Below are positions 1 to 6,860 of a stretch of 8,355 nucleotides of DNA, piece after piece. Source of the stretch: an uncultured Bacteroidota bacterium (GTDB lineage: Bacteria > Bacteroidota > Bacteroidia > UKL13-3); the NCBI GenBank assembly GCA_903898215.1, contig CAIUEQ010000044.1:1-8355 (forward strand), written 5' to 3'. Each line of letters begins with the position of its first letter. Within the stretch, counting starts at the first letter, position 1. The notes under the pieces are model-generated. The model saw nothing but the letters and a program-made list of their open reading frames with translations, made no database searches and was not told the DNA's origin. Both the position numbers and the translations under genes were made by a program.

Positions 1-1941
1 GTAATTTTTGCTTTTGTGGGAAATGCAATTTTTATGGGAGTGTATTATTCATTACAACGTTTGTGCAAGGCGCGAATGTTTAGTGATTTTTTAAGTAAAT
101 TTCATTTCTGGGGTTGGCAGTTCATTATTGTTTGCGCTGCAATTACACTTCCGTTAGGAATTACATCATCAAAAGAATATGCCGAACTAGAATGGCCAAT
201 TGACATTATGATTGCATTGGTTTGGGTAGCTTTCGGTATAAATATGATTGGTACAATTGTAAAACGTAGAGAAAAACAAATGTATGTAGCCATATGGTTT
301 TACATAGCAACATTTGTTACCGTTGCGATTTTACATATCGTTAACTCAATCGAACTTCCTATCAGCTTATTTAAAAGCTATATGGTGTATGCCGGTGTTC
401 AAGATGCTTTGGTACAATGGTGGTATGGCCACAATGCGGTTGCATTTTTCTTAACAACGCCATTTCTTGGAATGATGTATTACTTTCTTCCAAAAGCAGC
501 AGGACGTCCTGTTTATTCTTATAAACTTTCAATCCTTCACTTTTGGGCTTTAATATTTATTTATATATGGGCAGGTCCTCATCATTTATTATATTCTGCA
601 TTACCTGATTGGGCTCAATCTTTAGGTGTTGCATTTTCAATTATGTTGATTCTTCCTTCATGGGGTGGTATGGTTAACGGTTTGTTAACTCTTCGTGGAG
701 CATGGGATAAAGTAAGAGAAGATCCAATTTTAAAAATGTTTGCCGTTGGTGTTACAGCTTATGGTATGGCAACTTTTGAAGGTCCAATGCTTGCACTTAA
801 AAACGTAAATGCTATCGGTCACTTTACTGATTGGGTGGTTGCACACGTTCACGTTGGTGCTTTAGGATGGAATGGATTATTAACTTTTGCAATATTGTAT
901 TATATCATTCCTCGAATATTTAATACTACAATATATTCTAAGAAATTAATGAATGTACATTTCTGGTTAGCAACTCTTGGTATCGTATTTTATGTTGTTC
1001 CAATGTATATCAGTGGATTTACTCAAGGTTTGATGTGGAAAGAATTTGCAGCTGATGGTTCACTTCAATATCCTGAATTCTTAAAAATCACACTTAGAAT
1101 TCTTCCTCTTCACATGTTAAGATCTTTGGGAGGTGTTTTATATTTATCAGGTTTCTTAACTTTAGTTTACAATATTGTTAAAACCATGCAACAAGGTAAA
1201 CTTGTGGCTAACGAACCTGCAGAAGCACCGGCAATCGATAAATCAACATTATTTGTAAAAGGAGAATTCTGGCATTCAGTGCTTGAGAAAAAACCTATTC
1301 TATTTACAATTCTATCGATAGTTGCAATTCTAATCGGAGGTATCATTGAAATTATACCAACGCTTACTATTAAATCAAATATACCAACAATTGCAAGTGT
1401 AAAACCGTACACTCCTCTTGAGTTACAAGGTCGCGATTTATACATTCGTGAAGGATGTAATGCTTGCCATACACAATGGGTTAGACCTTTCCGTTCAGAA
1501 ACTGAGCGTTACCAAGGTGAATATTCAAAAGCGGGAGAATATGTTTATGACCATCCATTTTTGTGGGGTTCAAAACGTACAGGTCCTGATTTGATGCGCG
1601 TAGGTGGTAAATATCCCGACAGTTGGCATTACTTACATATGATGAATCCTCGTAATCCTTCACCGGGTTCAATTATGCCTGCTTACGGATGGTTAATCGA
1701 CCAAACATTAAATTCATCTAATACCCAAGATAAATTGAAGGCAATGAAAACTCTCGGTGTTCCTTATTCGGATGAAGAAATTGCAAATTGTAATAAGATT
1801 CTTTCTGATCAAGCTGAAAAAATCACAGCAAACTTGCAAAAAGATGGAATTGCAGTTACGAGTGATAAAGAAATTATCGCATTGATTGCATACCTGCAAC
1901 GTATCGGTACAGATATTAAAAAACAAACATCTAGTAATTAA
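1..1941 (+). CDS. ccoNO: cbb3-type cytochrome c oxidase, fused subunits I and II (CcoN-CcoO), 5' partial
   Basis: This is the catalytic core of the high-affinity cbb3 oxidase, an inner-membrane proton pump reducing O2 to water. The frame is open from base 1, so the gene enters from the left; the GTG at 16 is internal. Numbering visible residues from base 1, the CuB ligands are His144, His194 and His195, the cross-linking Tyr is Tyr188, and the haem ligands are His282 (b3) and His284 (b). All sit at a constant offset of 63 from the Pseudomonas stutzeri CcoN numbering as I remember it. The remaining haem b ligand (His60 there) would lie four residues before the window, so roughly 60-80 residues are missing. 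CcoN helices run to about residue 395. A CcoO anchor helix (about 430-450) follows, then a cytochrome c domain with CNACH at 486-490 and probable axial Met559 in SIMPAYGWL. There is no stop between the two parts, so this is a true fusion, known from Bacteroidota. ccoQ starts 5 bp downstream. Confidence 0.97.
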   Translation, partial: VIFAFVGNAIFMGVYYSLQRLCKARMFSDFLSKFHFWGWQFIIVCAAITLPLGITSSKEYAELEWPIDIMIALVWVAFGINMIGTIVKRREKQMYVAIWFYIATFVTVAILHIVNSIELPISLFKSYMVYAGVQDALVQWWYGHNAVAFFLTTPFLGMMYYFLPKAAGRPVYSYKLSILHFWALIFIYIWAGPHHLLYSALPDWAQSLGVAFSIMLILPSWGGMVNGLLTLRGAWDKVREDPILKMFAVGVTAYGMATFEGPMLALKNVNAIGHFTDWVVAHVHVGALGWNGLLTFAILYYIIPRIFNTTIYSKKLMNVHFWLATLGIVFYVVPMYISGFTQGLMWKEFAADGSLQYPEFLKITLRILPLHMLRSLGGVLYLSGFLTLVYNIVKTMQQGKLVANEPAEAPAIDKSTLFVKGEFWHSVLEKKPILFTILSIVAILIGGIIEIIPTLTIKSNIPTIASVKPYTPLELQGRDLYIREGCNACHTQWVRPFRSETERYQGEYSKAGEYVYDHPFLWGSKRTGPDLMRVGGKYPDSWHYLHMMNPRNPSPGSIMPAYGWLIDQTLNSSNTQDKLKAMKTLGVPYSDEEIANCNKILSDQAEKITANLQKDGIAVTSDKEIIALIAYLQRIGTDIKKQTSSN

Positions 1942-1946
1942 AAGAT

Positions 1947-2117
1947 ATGCATCAGTTCTTAGAAAATGTAACAGGCTATAATACTCATCTAATTCTATCC
2001 ATGAGTATTTTTATTGCCTTTTTTGTTGGCTTGTTGATTTACGTATTAACGGTTGATAAAAAGCATATCGAAAAAATGAAGAACATGCCATTTGATAAAA
2101 ACGAAAATCAAAATTGA
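1947..2117 (+). CDS. ccoQ: cbb3 oxidase small subunit CcoQ/FixQ
   Basis: This 56-residue protein starts MHQFLENVTGYNTHLILSMS. It has one membrane helix (about residues 14-36) and a charged cytoplasmic tail rich in Lys, Glu and Asn. Size, topology and position between ccoNO and ccoP match CcoQ, a non-catalytic subunit that in other bacteria stabilises the oxidase complex. The sequence itself is weakly conserved, so the name rests largely on synteny. It starts 5 bp after the ccoNO stop, and its TGA ends 2 bp before the ccoP ATG, so the three genes are almost certainly co-transcribed and translated in close succession. No clear Shine-Dalgarno sequence precedes the ATG. Confidence 0.85.
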   Translation: MHQFLENVTGYNTHLILSMSIFIAFFVGLLIYVLTVDKKHIEKMKNMPFDKNENQN

Positions 2118-2119
2118 AT

Positions 2120-2983
2120 ATGAAAAAAATAATCTTATCAATAATTGCACTTTCTGCATCACCAGTTCTATTCGCACAGAACGCTGCAGAAGCTAATATC
2201 GGAGAAGGATATTATGATATTATTTTATGGATATTAATAGCTATTGCTGTTATTGTTCTAATCATTACCTTTTCTCTGTTGAATTCTATCAATGAATTAA
2301 AAAATAAAATTGCAGGAGATTCAGGTTCTGAACATGCTAAACTTTCTCTTTGGGAAAAGCTATTAAGTTTAAAACCACTAACGATGGAAAAAGATATGGA
2401 TATGGGGCATGAATACGATGGTATTCGTGAGCTTAATAACTCTGTTCCTATCTGGTTTAACGTTTTGTTTTATGGACTGATAGTTACCGGAATTGTTTAT
2501 TTGTTTACCTATCATGTTTTTAATATTATGCCATTGCAAGCGCAGGAATATAAAAATGAAATGGCTGCAGCGCAAATTCAGAAAGAAGCATATTTAAAAA
2601 CTTCGGGTAATGCTATTGACGAAAACACTGTAAAACAAATTACTGATGTTGCAAAATTAGAAGGTGGTAAAAAGATATTTGTAGAAAGATGTCAAGTATG
2701 CCATGGTGAACATGCTGAAGGAAAAGTTGGTCCAAATCTTACTGACGAATTTTGGATTCATGGTGGAACGATTAATGCCATTTTTAAGACTATAAAAGAA
2801 GGAGTACCTGCAAAAGGAATGGTATCTTGGAAAAATGTTTTGAAGCCTGATGAAATGCAATTAATGGCCAGCTATGTTTTAAGTTTGCAGGGTACAAAAC
2901 CTGCTAATCCAAAAGATCCACAAGGCGATAAAATGGTTAGTGATACCACTAAAATTCAAATTGATAGTCTAGTAAAAAAATAA
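2120..2983 (+). CDS. ccoP: cbb3 oxidase subunit III (CcoP/FixP), single-haem form
   Basis: This membrane-anchored cytochrome c should pass electrons to the CcoO/CcoN core. I chose the ATG at 2120 (287 residues) over the in-frame TTG at 2114, because it avoids overlapping ccoQ and begins directly with a signal-like segment, MKKIILSIIALSASPVLFAQ. A second hydrophobic helix follows (about 34-54). Next comes the FixP N-terminal signature HEYDGIREL (97-105) with its membrane helix (about 111-134), then one class I cytochrome c domain with CQVCH at 191-195 and a probable axial Met234 in KGMVSW. Only one CxxCH is present, whereas proteobacterial CcoP usually carries two haems. The extra N-terminal hydrophobic segments are also absent from the classical short form. 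An intrinsic terminator follows 21 bp after the stop. Confidence 0.93.
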   Translation: MKKIILSIIALSASPVLFAQNAAEANIGEGYYDIILWILIAIAVIVLIITFSLLNSINELKNKIAGDSGSEHAKLSLWEKLLSLKPLTMEKDMDMGHEYDGIRELNNSVPIWFNVLFYGLIVTGIVYLFTYHVFNIMPLQAQEYKNEMAAAQIQKEAYLKTSGNAIDENTVKQITDVAKLEGGKKIFVERCQVCHGEHAEGKVGPNLTDEFWIHGGTINAIFKTIKEGVPAKGMVSWKNVLKPDEMQLMASYVLSLQGTKPANPKDPQGDKMVSDTTKIQIDSLVKK

Positions 2984-3004
2984 TTCTTCACTAAAATAAT
3001 ACTT

Positions 3005-3038
3005 AACCCCTTCCTAATCCGAAGGGGTTGTTTTTTTT
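3005..3038 (+). terminator. Rho-independent terminator after ccoP
   Basis: A perfect 9-bp stem pairs AACCCCTTC (3005-3013) with GAAGGGGTT (3021-3029) around a 7-nt loop. A G and then eight T residues (3031-3038) follow at once. This is a textbook intrinsic terminator on the plus strand, placed to end the ccoNO-ccoQ-ccoP transcript, and it is the strongest hairpin I found in the window. Confidence 0.93.
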
Positions 3039-3039
3039 A

Positions 3040-3047
3040 TACATTTG
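3040..3047 (+). promoter_or_regulatory. Putative Bacteroidota -7 promoter box for ccoG
   Basis: TACATTTG matches the Bacteroidota -7 consensus TAnnTTTG exactly and lies 21 bp upstream of the ccoG ATG, giving a short leader. It begins just after the T-tract of the terminator. No TTG-type -33 element is visible at the usual distance, where the terminator stem lies instead. The call therefore rests on the -7 box and the context. Confidence 0.5.
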
Positions 3048-3068
3048 CATTATTAATTACACATAGAA

Positions 3069-4502
3069 ATGTCACACCACGAAGCAATACCCGAAGGAAC
3101 TGACAAATTCAGAGATACGATTTCATTAATTGATAATTCAGGAGAAAGAAATTGGGTATATGCAAAAAAACCTAAAGGTAAACTACATACTGCCAGATCG
3201 TTTTTTGGTTATAGCTTAATCTTTTTTTTATTCCTTGGACCATTTATAAAAATTAATGGCCATCCTTTTATATTACTTGATATTTTAAGTCGAAAATTTA
3301 TCTTATTTGGCTTTCCTTTTTGGCCTCAAGATCTTCCATTATTAGGATTAATTCTTATAACCGGTGTTGTTGCAGTTATTTTATTTACTGTAATGTTTGG
3401 CAGACTTTGGTGTGGATGGTCTTGTCCACAAACAGTTTTTATGGAACTGTTTTTTCGGAAAATTGAATTCATGATTGAAGGTGATTTCAATGAACAAAAA
3501 AAACTTGATGCTTCACCATGGACAACTGAAAAGATTTTCAAAAAAACACTTAAGCATATTATATTTTATACGCTTTCAGTTTTTATTGCCAACATATTTT
3601 TGGCATATATTATTGGTGCTGATGAATTGCTAAAACTTATTACCGATGGACCAATCGTTCATTGGGGACAATTATTATCACTCATTATTTTTTCTACTGT
3701 ATTTTACTTCGTATTTGCCAAATTCAGAGAGATCATTTGCATTGTTGTATGTCCTTACGGAAGATTACAAGGTTTAATGCTTGATAACAATTCTTTAGTT
3801 GTAGCATATGATTTTGTTAGAGGTGAACCAAGAGGTGCGATTCGTAAAAACGAAACTACTCAACATGGAGATTGTATTGATTGCAAAAGATGTGTTCAAG
3901 TTTGTCCTACCGGAATAGATATTAGAAACGGTACACAACTCGAATGTGTAAACTGTACAGCTTGTATCGATGAGTGTAATGATGTAATGACAAAAATAAA
4001 ACGACCAAATGGTTTGGTACGTTTTGCTTCACAAGAACAAATTGTAAATGGAACACAACATGCTGTTTCATTTAGAAGCGTTGCATATGTTGCTATTCTA
4101 TTCGTATTAATCGGTGCATCGGTTTATTTTGTGTCAACGCGTAAAGATATTTCAACAGCAATTTTAAGAACTCCGGGAATGCTTTATCAAGAACAAGACA
4201 GTTTGCATGTGAGCAATATGTACAACTTTGATGTAATAAATAAAACGTTTACAGAACAACAAATAGATATTAAAATTGTTGAACCTATAGCAGCCGAACT
4301 AAAAATGGTAGACAGAAAGTTAAGCCATATACAACTCGGTGAAGATTCATTGGCAAAAGGTTCATTCTTTATTATCCTACCAAGAGACAAGATCATTAGT
4401 AATAACTCTGAGATAAAATTTCAGATTTGGAGTAATGGTGTTTTAATTGATGAACTAAAAACCAATTTTATTGGCCCTGTAAAATTAAACAGCACTAAAT
4501 AA
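3069..4502 (+). CDS. ccoG: cbb3 oxidase assembly ferredoxin-like protein CcoG (RdxA/FixG family)
   Basis: CcoG is a polytopic inner-membrane protein with cytoplasmic iron-sulfur clusters. In proteobacteria it is implicated in reducing copper for delivery to the cbb3 oxidase. The 477 residues show the expected order. An N-terminal soluble stretch is followed by helices, with the motif CGWSCP at 115-120 in a membrane loop and VVCPYGRLQG before the ferredoxin domain. Two ferredoxin-type clusters follow, with cysteines at 269, 272, 275, 279 (the last followed by Pro) and at 293, 296, 299, 303. Another helix (about 338-356) and a C-terminal soluble beta-rich domain end the protein. Length is normal for the family. 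The start is the ATG at 3069; no Shine-Dalgarno sequence is visible. The gene appears to begin a new transcription unit downstream of the terminator, and ccoH follows after 61 bp of A/T-rich sequence. Confidence 0.97.
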   Translation: MSHHEAIPEGTDKFRDTISLIDNSGERNWVYAKKPKGKLHTARSFFGYSLIFFLFLGPFIKINGHPFILLDILSRKFILFGFPFWPQDLPLLGLILITGVVAVILFTVMFGRLWCGWSCPQTVFMELFFRKIEFMIEGDFNEQKKLDASPWTTEKIFKKTLKHIIFYTLSVFIANIFLAYIIGADELLKLITDGPIVHWGQLLSLIIFSTVFYFVFAKFREIICIVVCPYGRLQGLMLDNNSLVVAYDFVRGEPRGAIRKNETTQHGDCIDCKRCVQVCPTGIDIRNGTQLECVNCTACIDECNDVMTKIKRPNGLVRFASQEQIVNGTQHAVSFRSVAYVAILFVLIGASVYFVSTRKDISTAILRTPGMLYQEQDSLHVSNMYNFDVINKTFTEQQIDIKIVEPIAAELKMVDRKLSHIQLGEDSLAKGSFFIILPRDKIISNNSEIKFQIWSNGVLIDELKTNFIGPVKLNSTK

Positions 4503-4563
4503 AAATATTTTAGGATTTAAATAGGATAATTAGTTTTAAAAAAAAATCATAAACAAATAAATA

Positions 4564-4998
4564 ATGAAATTAAATTGGGGTCATAAACTTGTGATTTTTG
4601 CAATACTATTTATGGTATTTATTTTCTCGATGATAACGTTTATGATCAGACAAAATGTGGAGTTAGTGGAAAGTGATTATTATGAAAAAGGAATCAAGTA
4701 TCAAGATAAAATTGATAAACTTAATGCAATAAAAGGGCTCGATCACGCTATCAGATTTGATTCATTAAAAAACGAATTGGTTTTTGAAACTGCTATGGGT
4801 GGTAATGTTTCGGGAGTACTAAAATTTTATCGACCATCAGATTCAAAAATGGATACTCAAATTCCGTTTACTTTAAATGAAGAAGGAAGATTTGCTTATA
4901 ATGTTTCATCACTAGCAAAAGGACCATGGAAGTTTACCTTCGAATGGATGGTTGGAACACAGGCAATGGCTGTAGAAAAAGAAATTATCCTTAAATAA
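4564..4998 (+). CDS. ccoH: cbb3 oxidase assembly protein CcoH (FixH family)
   Basis: This 144-residue protein has one N-terminal membrane helix (about residues 8-28) and then the FixH-type segment ESDYYEKGIKYQDKID (from residue 36), followed by a beta-rich domain expected in the periplasm. FixH/CcoH family members are needed for cbb3 oxidase assembly or stability. Position directly after ccoG supports the name. The 61-bp gap from ccoG is A/T-rich and shows no terminator, so I expect read-through from ccoG, though a weak internal promoter cannot be excluded. The stop is followed after one base by the ATG of the next gene, which indicates tight coupling. Confidence 0.9.
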   Translation: MKLNWGHKLVIFAILFMVFIFSMITFMIRQNVELVESDYYEKGIKYQDKIDKLNAIKGLDHAIRFDSLKNELVFETAMGGNVSGVLKFYRPSDSKMDTQIPFTLNEEGRFAYNVSSLAKGPWKFTFEWMVGTQAMAVEKEIILK

Positions 4999-4999
4999 A

Positions 5000-5710
5000 A
5001 TGTTTTTTATAACGGCATTTTTAACTGGTTTACTTGGCAGCTTTCACTGTGTTGGAATGTGCGGACCAATTGCACTTGCGTTACCTACAATTGGAAATTC
5101 TTTTAATGAAAAAATAGTCAGTCGCTTGCTCTATAATTTTGGAAGAATAATTACTTATTCATTTCTTGGTTTATTATTTGGAACTTTTGGCTTTGGTTTG
5201 AAACTTGCCGGTTTTCAGCAAAGCATTAGCATCGGTGCAGGTGTATTAATCATCATTACTGTTTTATTGAATGGAAAACTAAGCAGTAAATTTTCTTTCA
5301 GTTTTTTTTCGGGAAGTTTAATTGGAAAATTATTTAAACAAAAATCTTATTTCTCAATGTTGGGGATAGGTTTATTAAATGGCTTATTACCCTGCGGATT
5401 TGTTTACATCGCAGTCATTGCTTCAGTGGCTTCACAAGATGCATTTCAAGGAGCTTTATTTATGATGTTATTTGGATTAGGCACTTTACCCTTAATGTTT
5501 GTGGTTAGTTTAATAGGACAATTTTTATCTGTTAAAATTCGATCAAGGATAAATAAATTTACTCCTGTTTTTGCTATCCTAATTGCGTGTGTTTTTATTT
5601 TAAGAGGGATGAATTTGGGTATTCCATATCTCAGTCCTCAGATTTCAAACGACCAAACAACTGTGAAAGAATGCTGTAAACCTGTGCAGGAAATAGGCAA
5701 AGGGCAATAA
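5000..5710 (+). CDS. TauE/SafE or DsbD_2-like membrane protein of the cbb3 locus
   Basis: This 236-residue polytopic membrane protein has about six helices and begins almost directly with one (MFFITAFLTGLLGSFHCVGM). The motif HCVGMCGP (Cys17, Cys21) and the second-half motif LPCGF (Cys132) are hallmarks of the group annotated as sulfite exporter TauE/SafE or as DsbD/CcdA-like transmembrane domains. Family members are often found beside ccoG and ccoH, where a role in metal transport or redox supply for oxidase maturation has been suggested. The substrate cannot be read from the sequence, and sulfite export is unlikely in this context. The C-terminal tail contains a Cys225-Cys226 pair that might bind metal (inference). 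The gene is 1 bp from ccoH and ends the plus-strand cbb3 locus. Confidence 0.85.
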   Translation: MFFITAFLTGLLGSFHCVGMCGPIALALPTIGNSFNEKIVSRLLYNFGRIITYSFLGLLFGTFGFGLKLAGFQQSISIGAGVLIIITVLLNGKLSSKFSFSFFSGSLIGKLFKQKSYFSMLGIGLLNGLLPCGFVYIAVIASVASQDAFQGALFMMLFGLGTLPLMFVVSLIGQFLSVKIRSRINKFTPVFAILIACVFILRGMNLGIPYLSPQISNDQTTVKECCKPVQEIGKGQ

Positions 5711-5719
5711 GTAAAAGCG

Positions 5720-5745
5720 GTCAGACGCATTACACGTCAAAACGC
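5720..5745. repeat. Direct repeat copy 1 (GTCAGACGC family)
   Basis: This 26-bp segment starts GTCAGACGCATTAC and ends GTCAAAACGC. It matches the copy at 5819-5844 at 23 of 26 positions, with a 99-bp offset. It contains GACG-7 nt-CGTC, which could form a small hairpin. Weaker similarity continues about 20 bp downstream with a one-base gap. It begins 10 bp after the stop of the membrane-protein gene. Confidence 0.8.
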
Positions 5746-5795
5746 AAAGTTTCGAAAACACTATAAAGAATTTTAAAAATAATCAGTGAAATCTG

Positions 5796-5812
5796 TGGCT
5801 AAAAATAAGCCA
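5796..5812. other. Small inverted repeat in convergent intergenic region
   Basis: TGGCT (5796-5800) and AGCCA (5808-5812) flank a 7-nt A-rich loop, between the two direct repeats and between convergent genes. It is short and has no T-tract, so it is at best a weak bidirectional terminator. Two near-identical octamers, AATCAGTG (5781-5788) and AATCTGTG (5790-5797), run into its left arm. Confidence 0.3.
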
Positions 5813-5818
5813 ATAGCT

Positions 5819-5844
5819 GTCAGACGCATTACGGGTCAGAACGC
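5819..5844. repeat. Direct repeat copy 2 (GTCAGACGC family)
   Basis: This is the second copy of the 26-bp repeat, differing from copy 1 at three positions. It is itself made of two similar halves, GTCAGACGC and GTCAGAACGC, separated by 7 bp, so the two copies together show a four-fold array of one short motif. It ends 30 bp before the stop codon of the minus-strand gene. Confidence 0.8.
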
Positions 5845-5874
5845 TTAAAATTCAAGAGCACTTTAAATCTTCAA

Positions 5875-6702
5875 TTATTTTGTAAGAGGAATATTAAATC
5901 CTCCTTCAAGTGTAACCATGTATGAGCCGAAAACATGTGTGGCTCTGCCGGCTCCGTCCTTTCCAATTCCTGTAGATAAATAATCTGCCCAGGCAACCTG
6001 AAGACTTGGTTGAATAAAAAGATATTTGAAAAGATTTATTCTACTGCCCAAAGTTCCTCCAACCACAAATCCCTGAATCCTGAACCAAGTATCCCATTGC
6101 TCTCCAAGAACTGTTGAAATGGAATATGAAACCAAAGGTCCAATTCCTGCCTTTCCAATTAAATTTACATCTATGTATTTATTAGAATATAGTTTATGAT
6201 ACTTTACAATATTCAGCATCATATAATTATTTCCATTTGTATGTTGAAGGTGAACAAAATTTGAACTTACAAATGTGTCCTTATCAATTTGATTGCCTCT
6301 GATATTTCCGGTAACATGAATGTTTGTGTTATCATACACCACATATTTTAAATGATCCCAACTCCATTCTATTCCTAAATGATGTTTGTCTTTAAATATA
6401 TATCCGATATGAAAATTATACTGAGGAATGGTAAGGTCTTCTTTTAAAAATTCTCTTAAACCATTCTGAAAACCAGATCTGTCGTGAGCTGCAGCGTTCA
6501 CTAAAGTAAAATCATAATTATCGTTTGTGTTGTTTTTAAAACGGATATCGCTATTCGTATATCCTTCACGATTATATCCCCAACTGAGATAAAATGTGCC
6601 TTTCATTTTTTTTGGTTTTAACTCAATCTTATTTTGAGCTTTGGAATGAAACACATTTAATAATAGAATTAAACAGATTAGAACTTTTGTAGTGTTTTTC
6701 AT
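5875..6702 (-). CDS. Secreted, probably outer-membrane beta-barrel protein of unknown function
   Basis: The 275-residue product begins with a clear signal peptide (MKNTTKVLICLILLLNVFHS, then KAQ, a likely cleavage site near residue 22). The mature part has no hydrophobic helix. Instead it has many short alternating polar/hydrophobic stretches with Gly and aromatic residues, such as FYLSWGYNREGYT, YNFHIGYIF, HLGIEWSWDHLKYVV and VTLEGGFNIPL near the C terminus. This pattern fits a small outer-membrane barrel. I do not recognise a named family with a known function, although Bacteroidota encode many such proteins. The gene is convergent with the cbb3 locus and divergent from the next gene, so no partner is implied. 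It has its own promoter region of about 150 bp. Confidence 0.85.
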   Translation of the reverse strand: MKNTTKVLICLILLLNVFHSKAQNKIELKPKKMKGTFYLSWGYNREGYTNSDIRFKNNTNDNYDFTLVNAAAHDRSGFQNGLREFLKEDLTIPQYNFHIGYIFKDKHHLGIEWSWDHLKYVVYDNTNIHVTGNIRGNQIDKDTFVSSNFVHLQHTNGNNYMMLNIVKYHKLYSNKYIDVNLIGKAGIGPLVSYSISTVLGEQWDTWFRIQGFVVGGTLGSRINLFKYLFIQPSLQVAWADYLSTGIGKDGAGRATHVFGSYMVTLEGGFNIPLTK

Positions 6703-6717
6703 GATACTTTAAAGGTG

Positions 6718-6726
6718 CAAATTATA
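6718..6726 (-). promoter_or_regulatory. Possible -7-like box upstream of the minus-strand secreted protein gene
   Basis: On the minus strand this reads TATAATTTG, close to TAnnTTTG but with three instead of two spacer bases. It ends 15 bp upstream of the ATG (6702). No matching -33 TTG is visible, so this is a weak candidate. Confidence 0.25.
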
Positions 6727-6860
6727 GCAATGCCAATTAATAAAATATTTAATTTCTAAGAATATTTAAAATATGTAGAAATATAATTGTCCTTAAGCAA
6801 AGTCAAACAACAATCAACTGTCAACTTTTTTTCTTAAACTTGATAAACATAAAAAATATC

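Noticed and set aside
1167..1445. Antisense open frame within ccoNO (and similar ones in ccoP and ccoG)
   Set aside because: They lie wholly opposite genes with strong family motifs and show no recognisable domains or upstream signals.
2114..2119. TTG at 2114 as the ccoP start
   Set aside because: It would overlap the ccoQ stop and add only two residues before an ATG that begins a good signal-like segment.
4503..4563. Separate promoter for ccoH
   Set aside because: The best candidate, TAGTTTTA, lacks the final G of the -7 consensus, and nothing separates ccoH from ccoG transcription.
5720..5844. CRISPR-like array
   Set aside because: There are just two imperfect repeat copies with 73 bp between them, no third regularly spaced unit and no cas gene in the window.
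6744..6769. Direct repeat AATATTTAA (6744-6752 and 6761-6769) as an operator
   Set aside because: It is purely A/T in an A/T-rich promoter region, so chance recurrence is likely.
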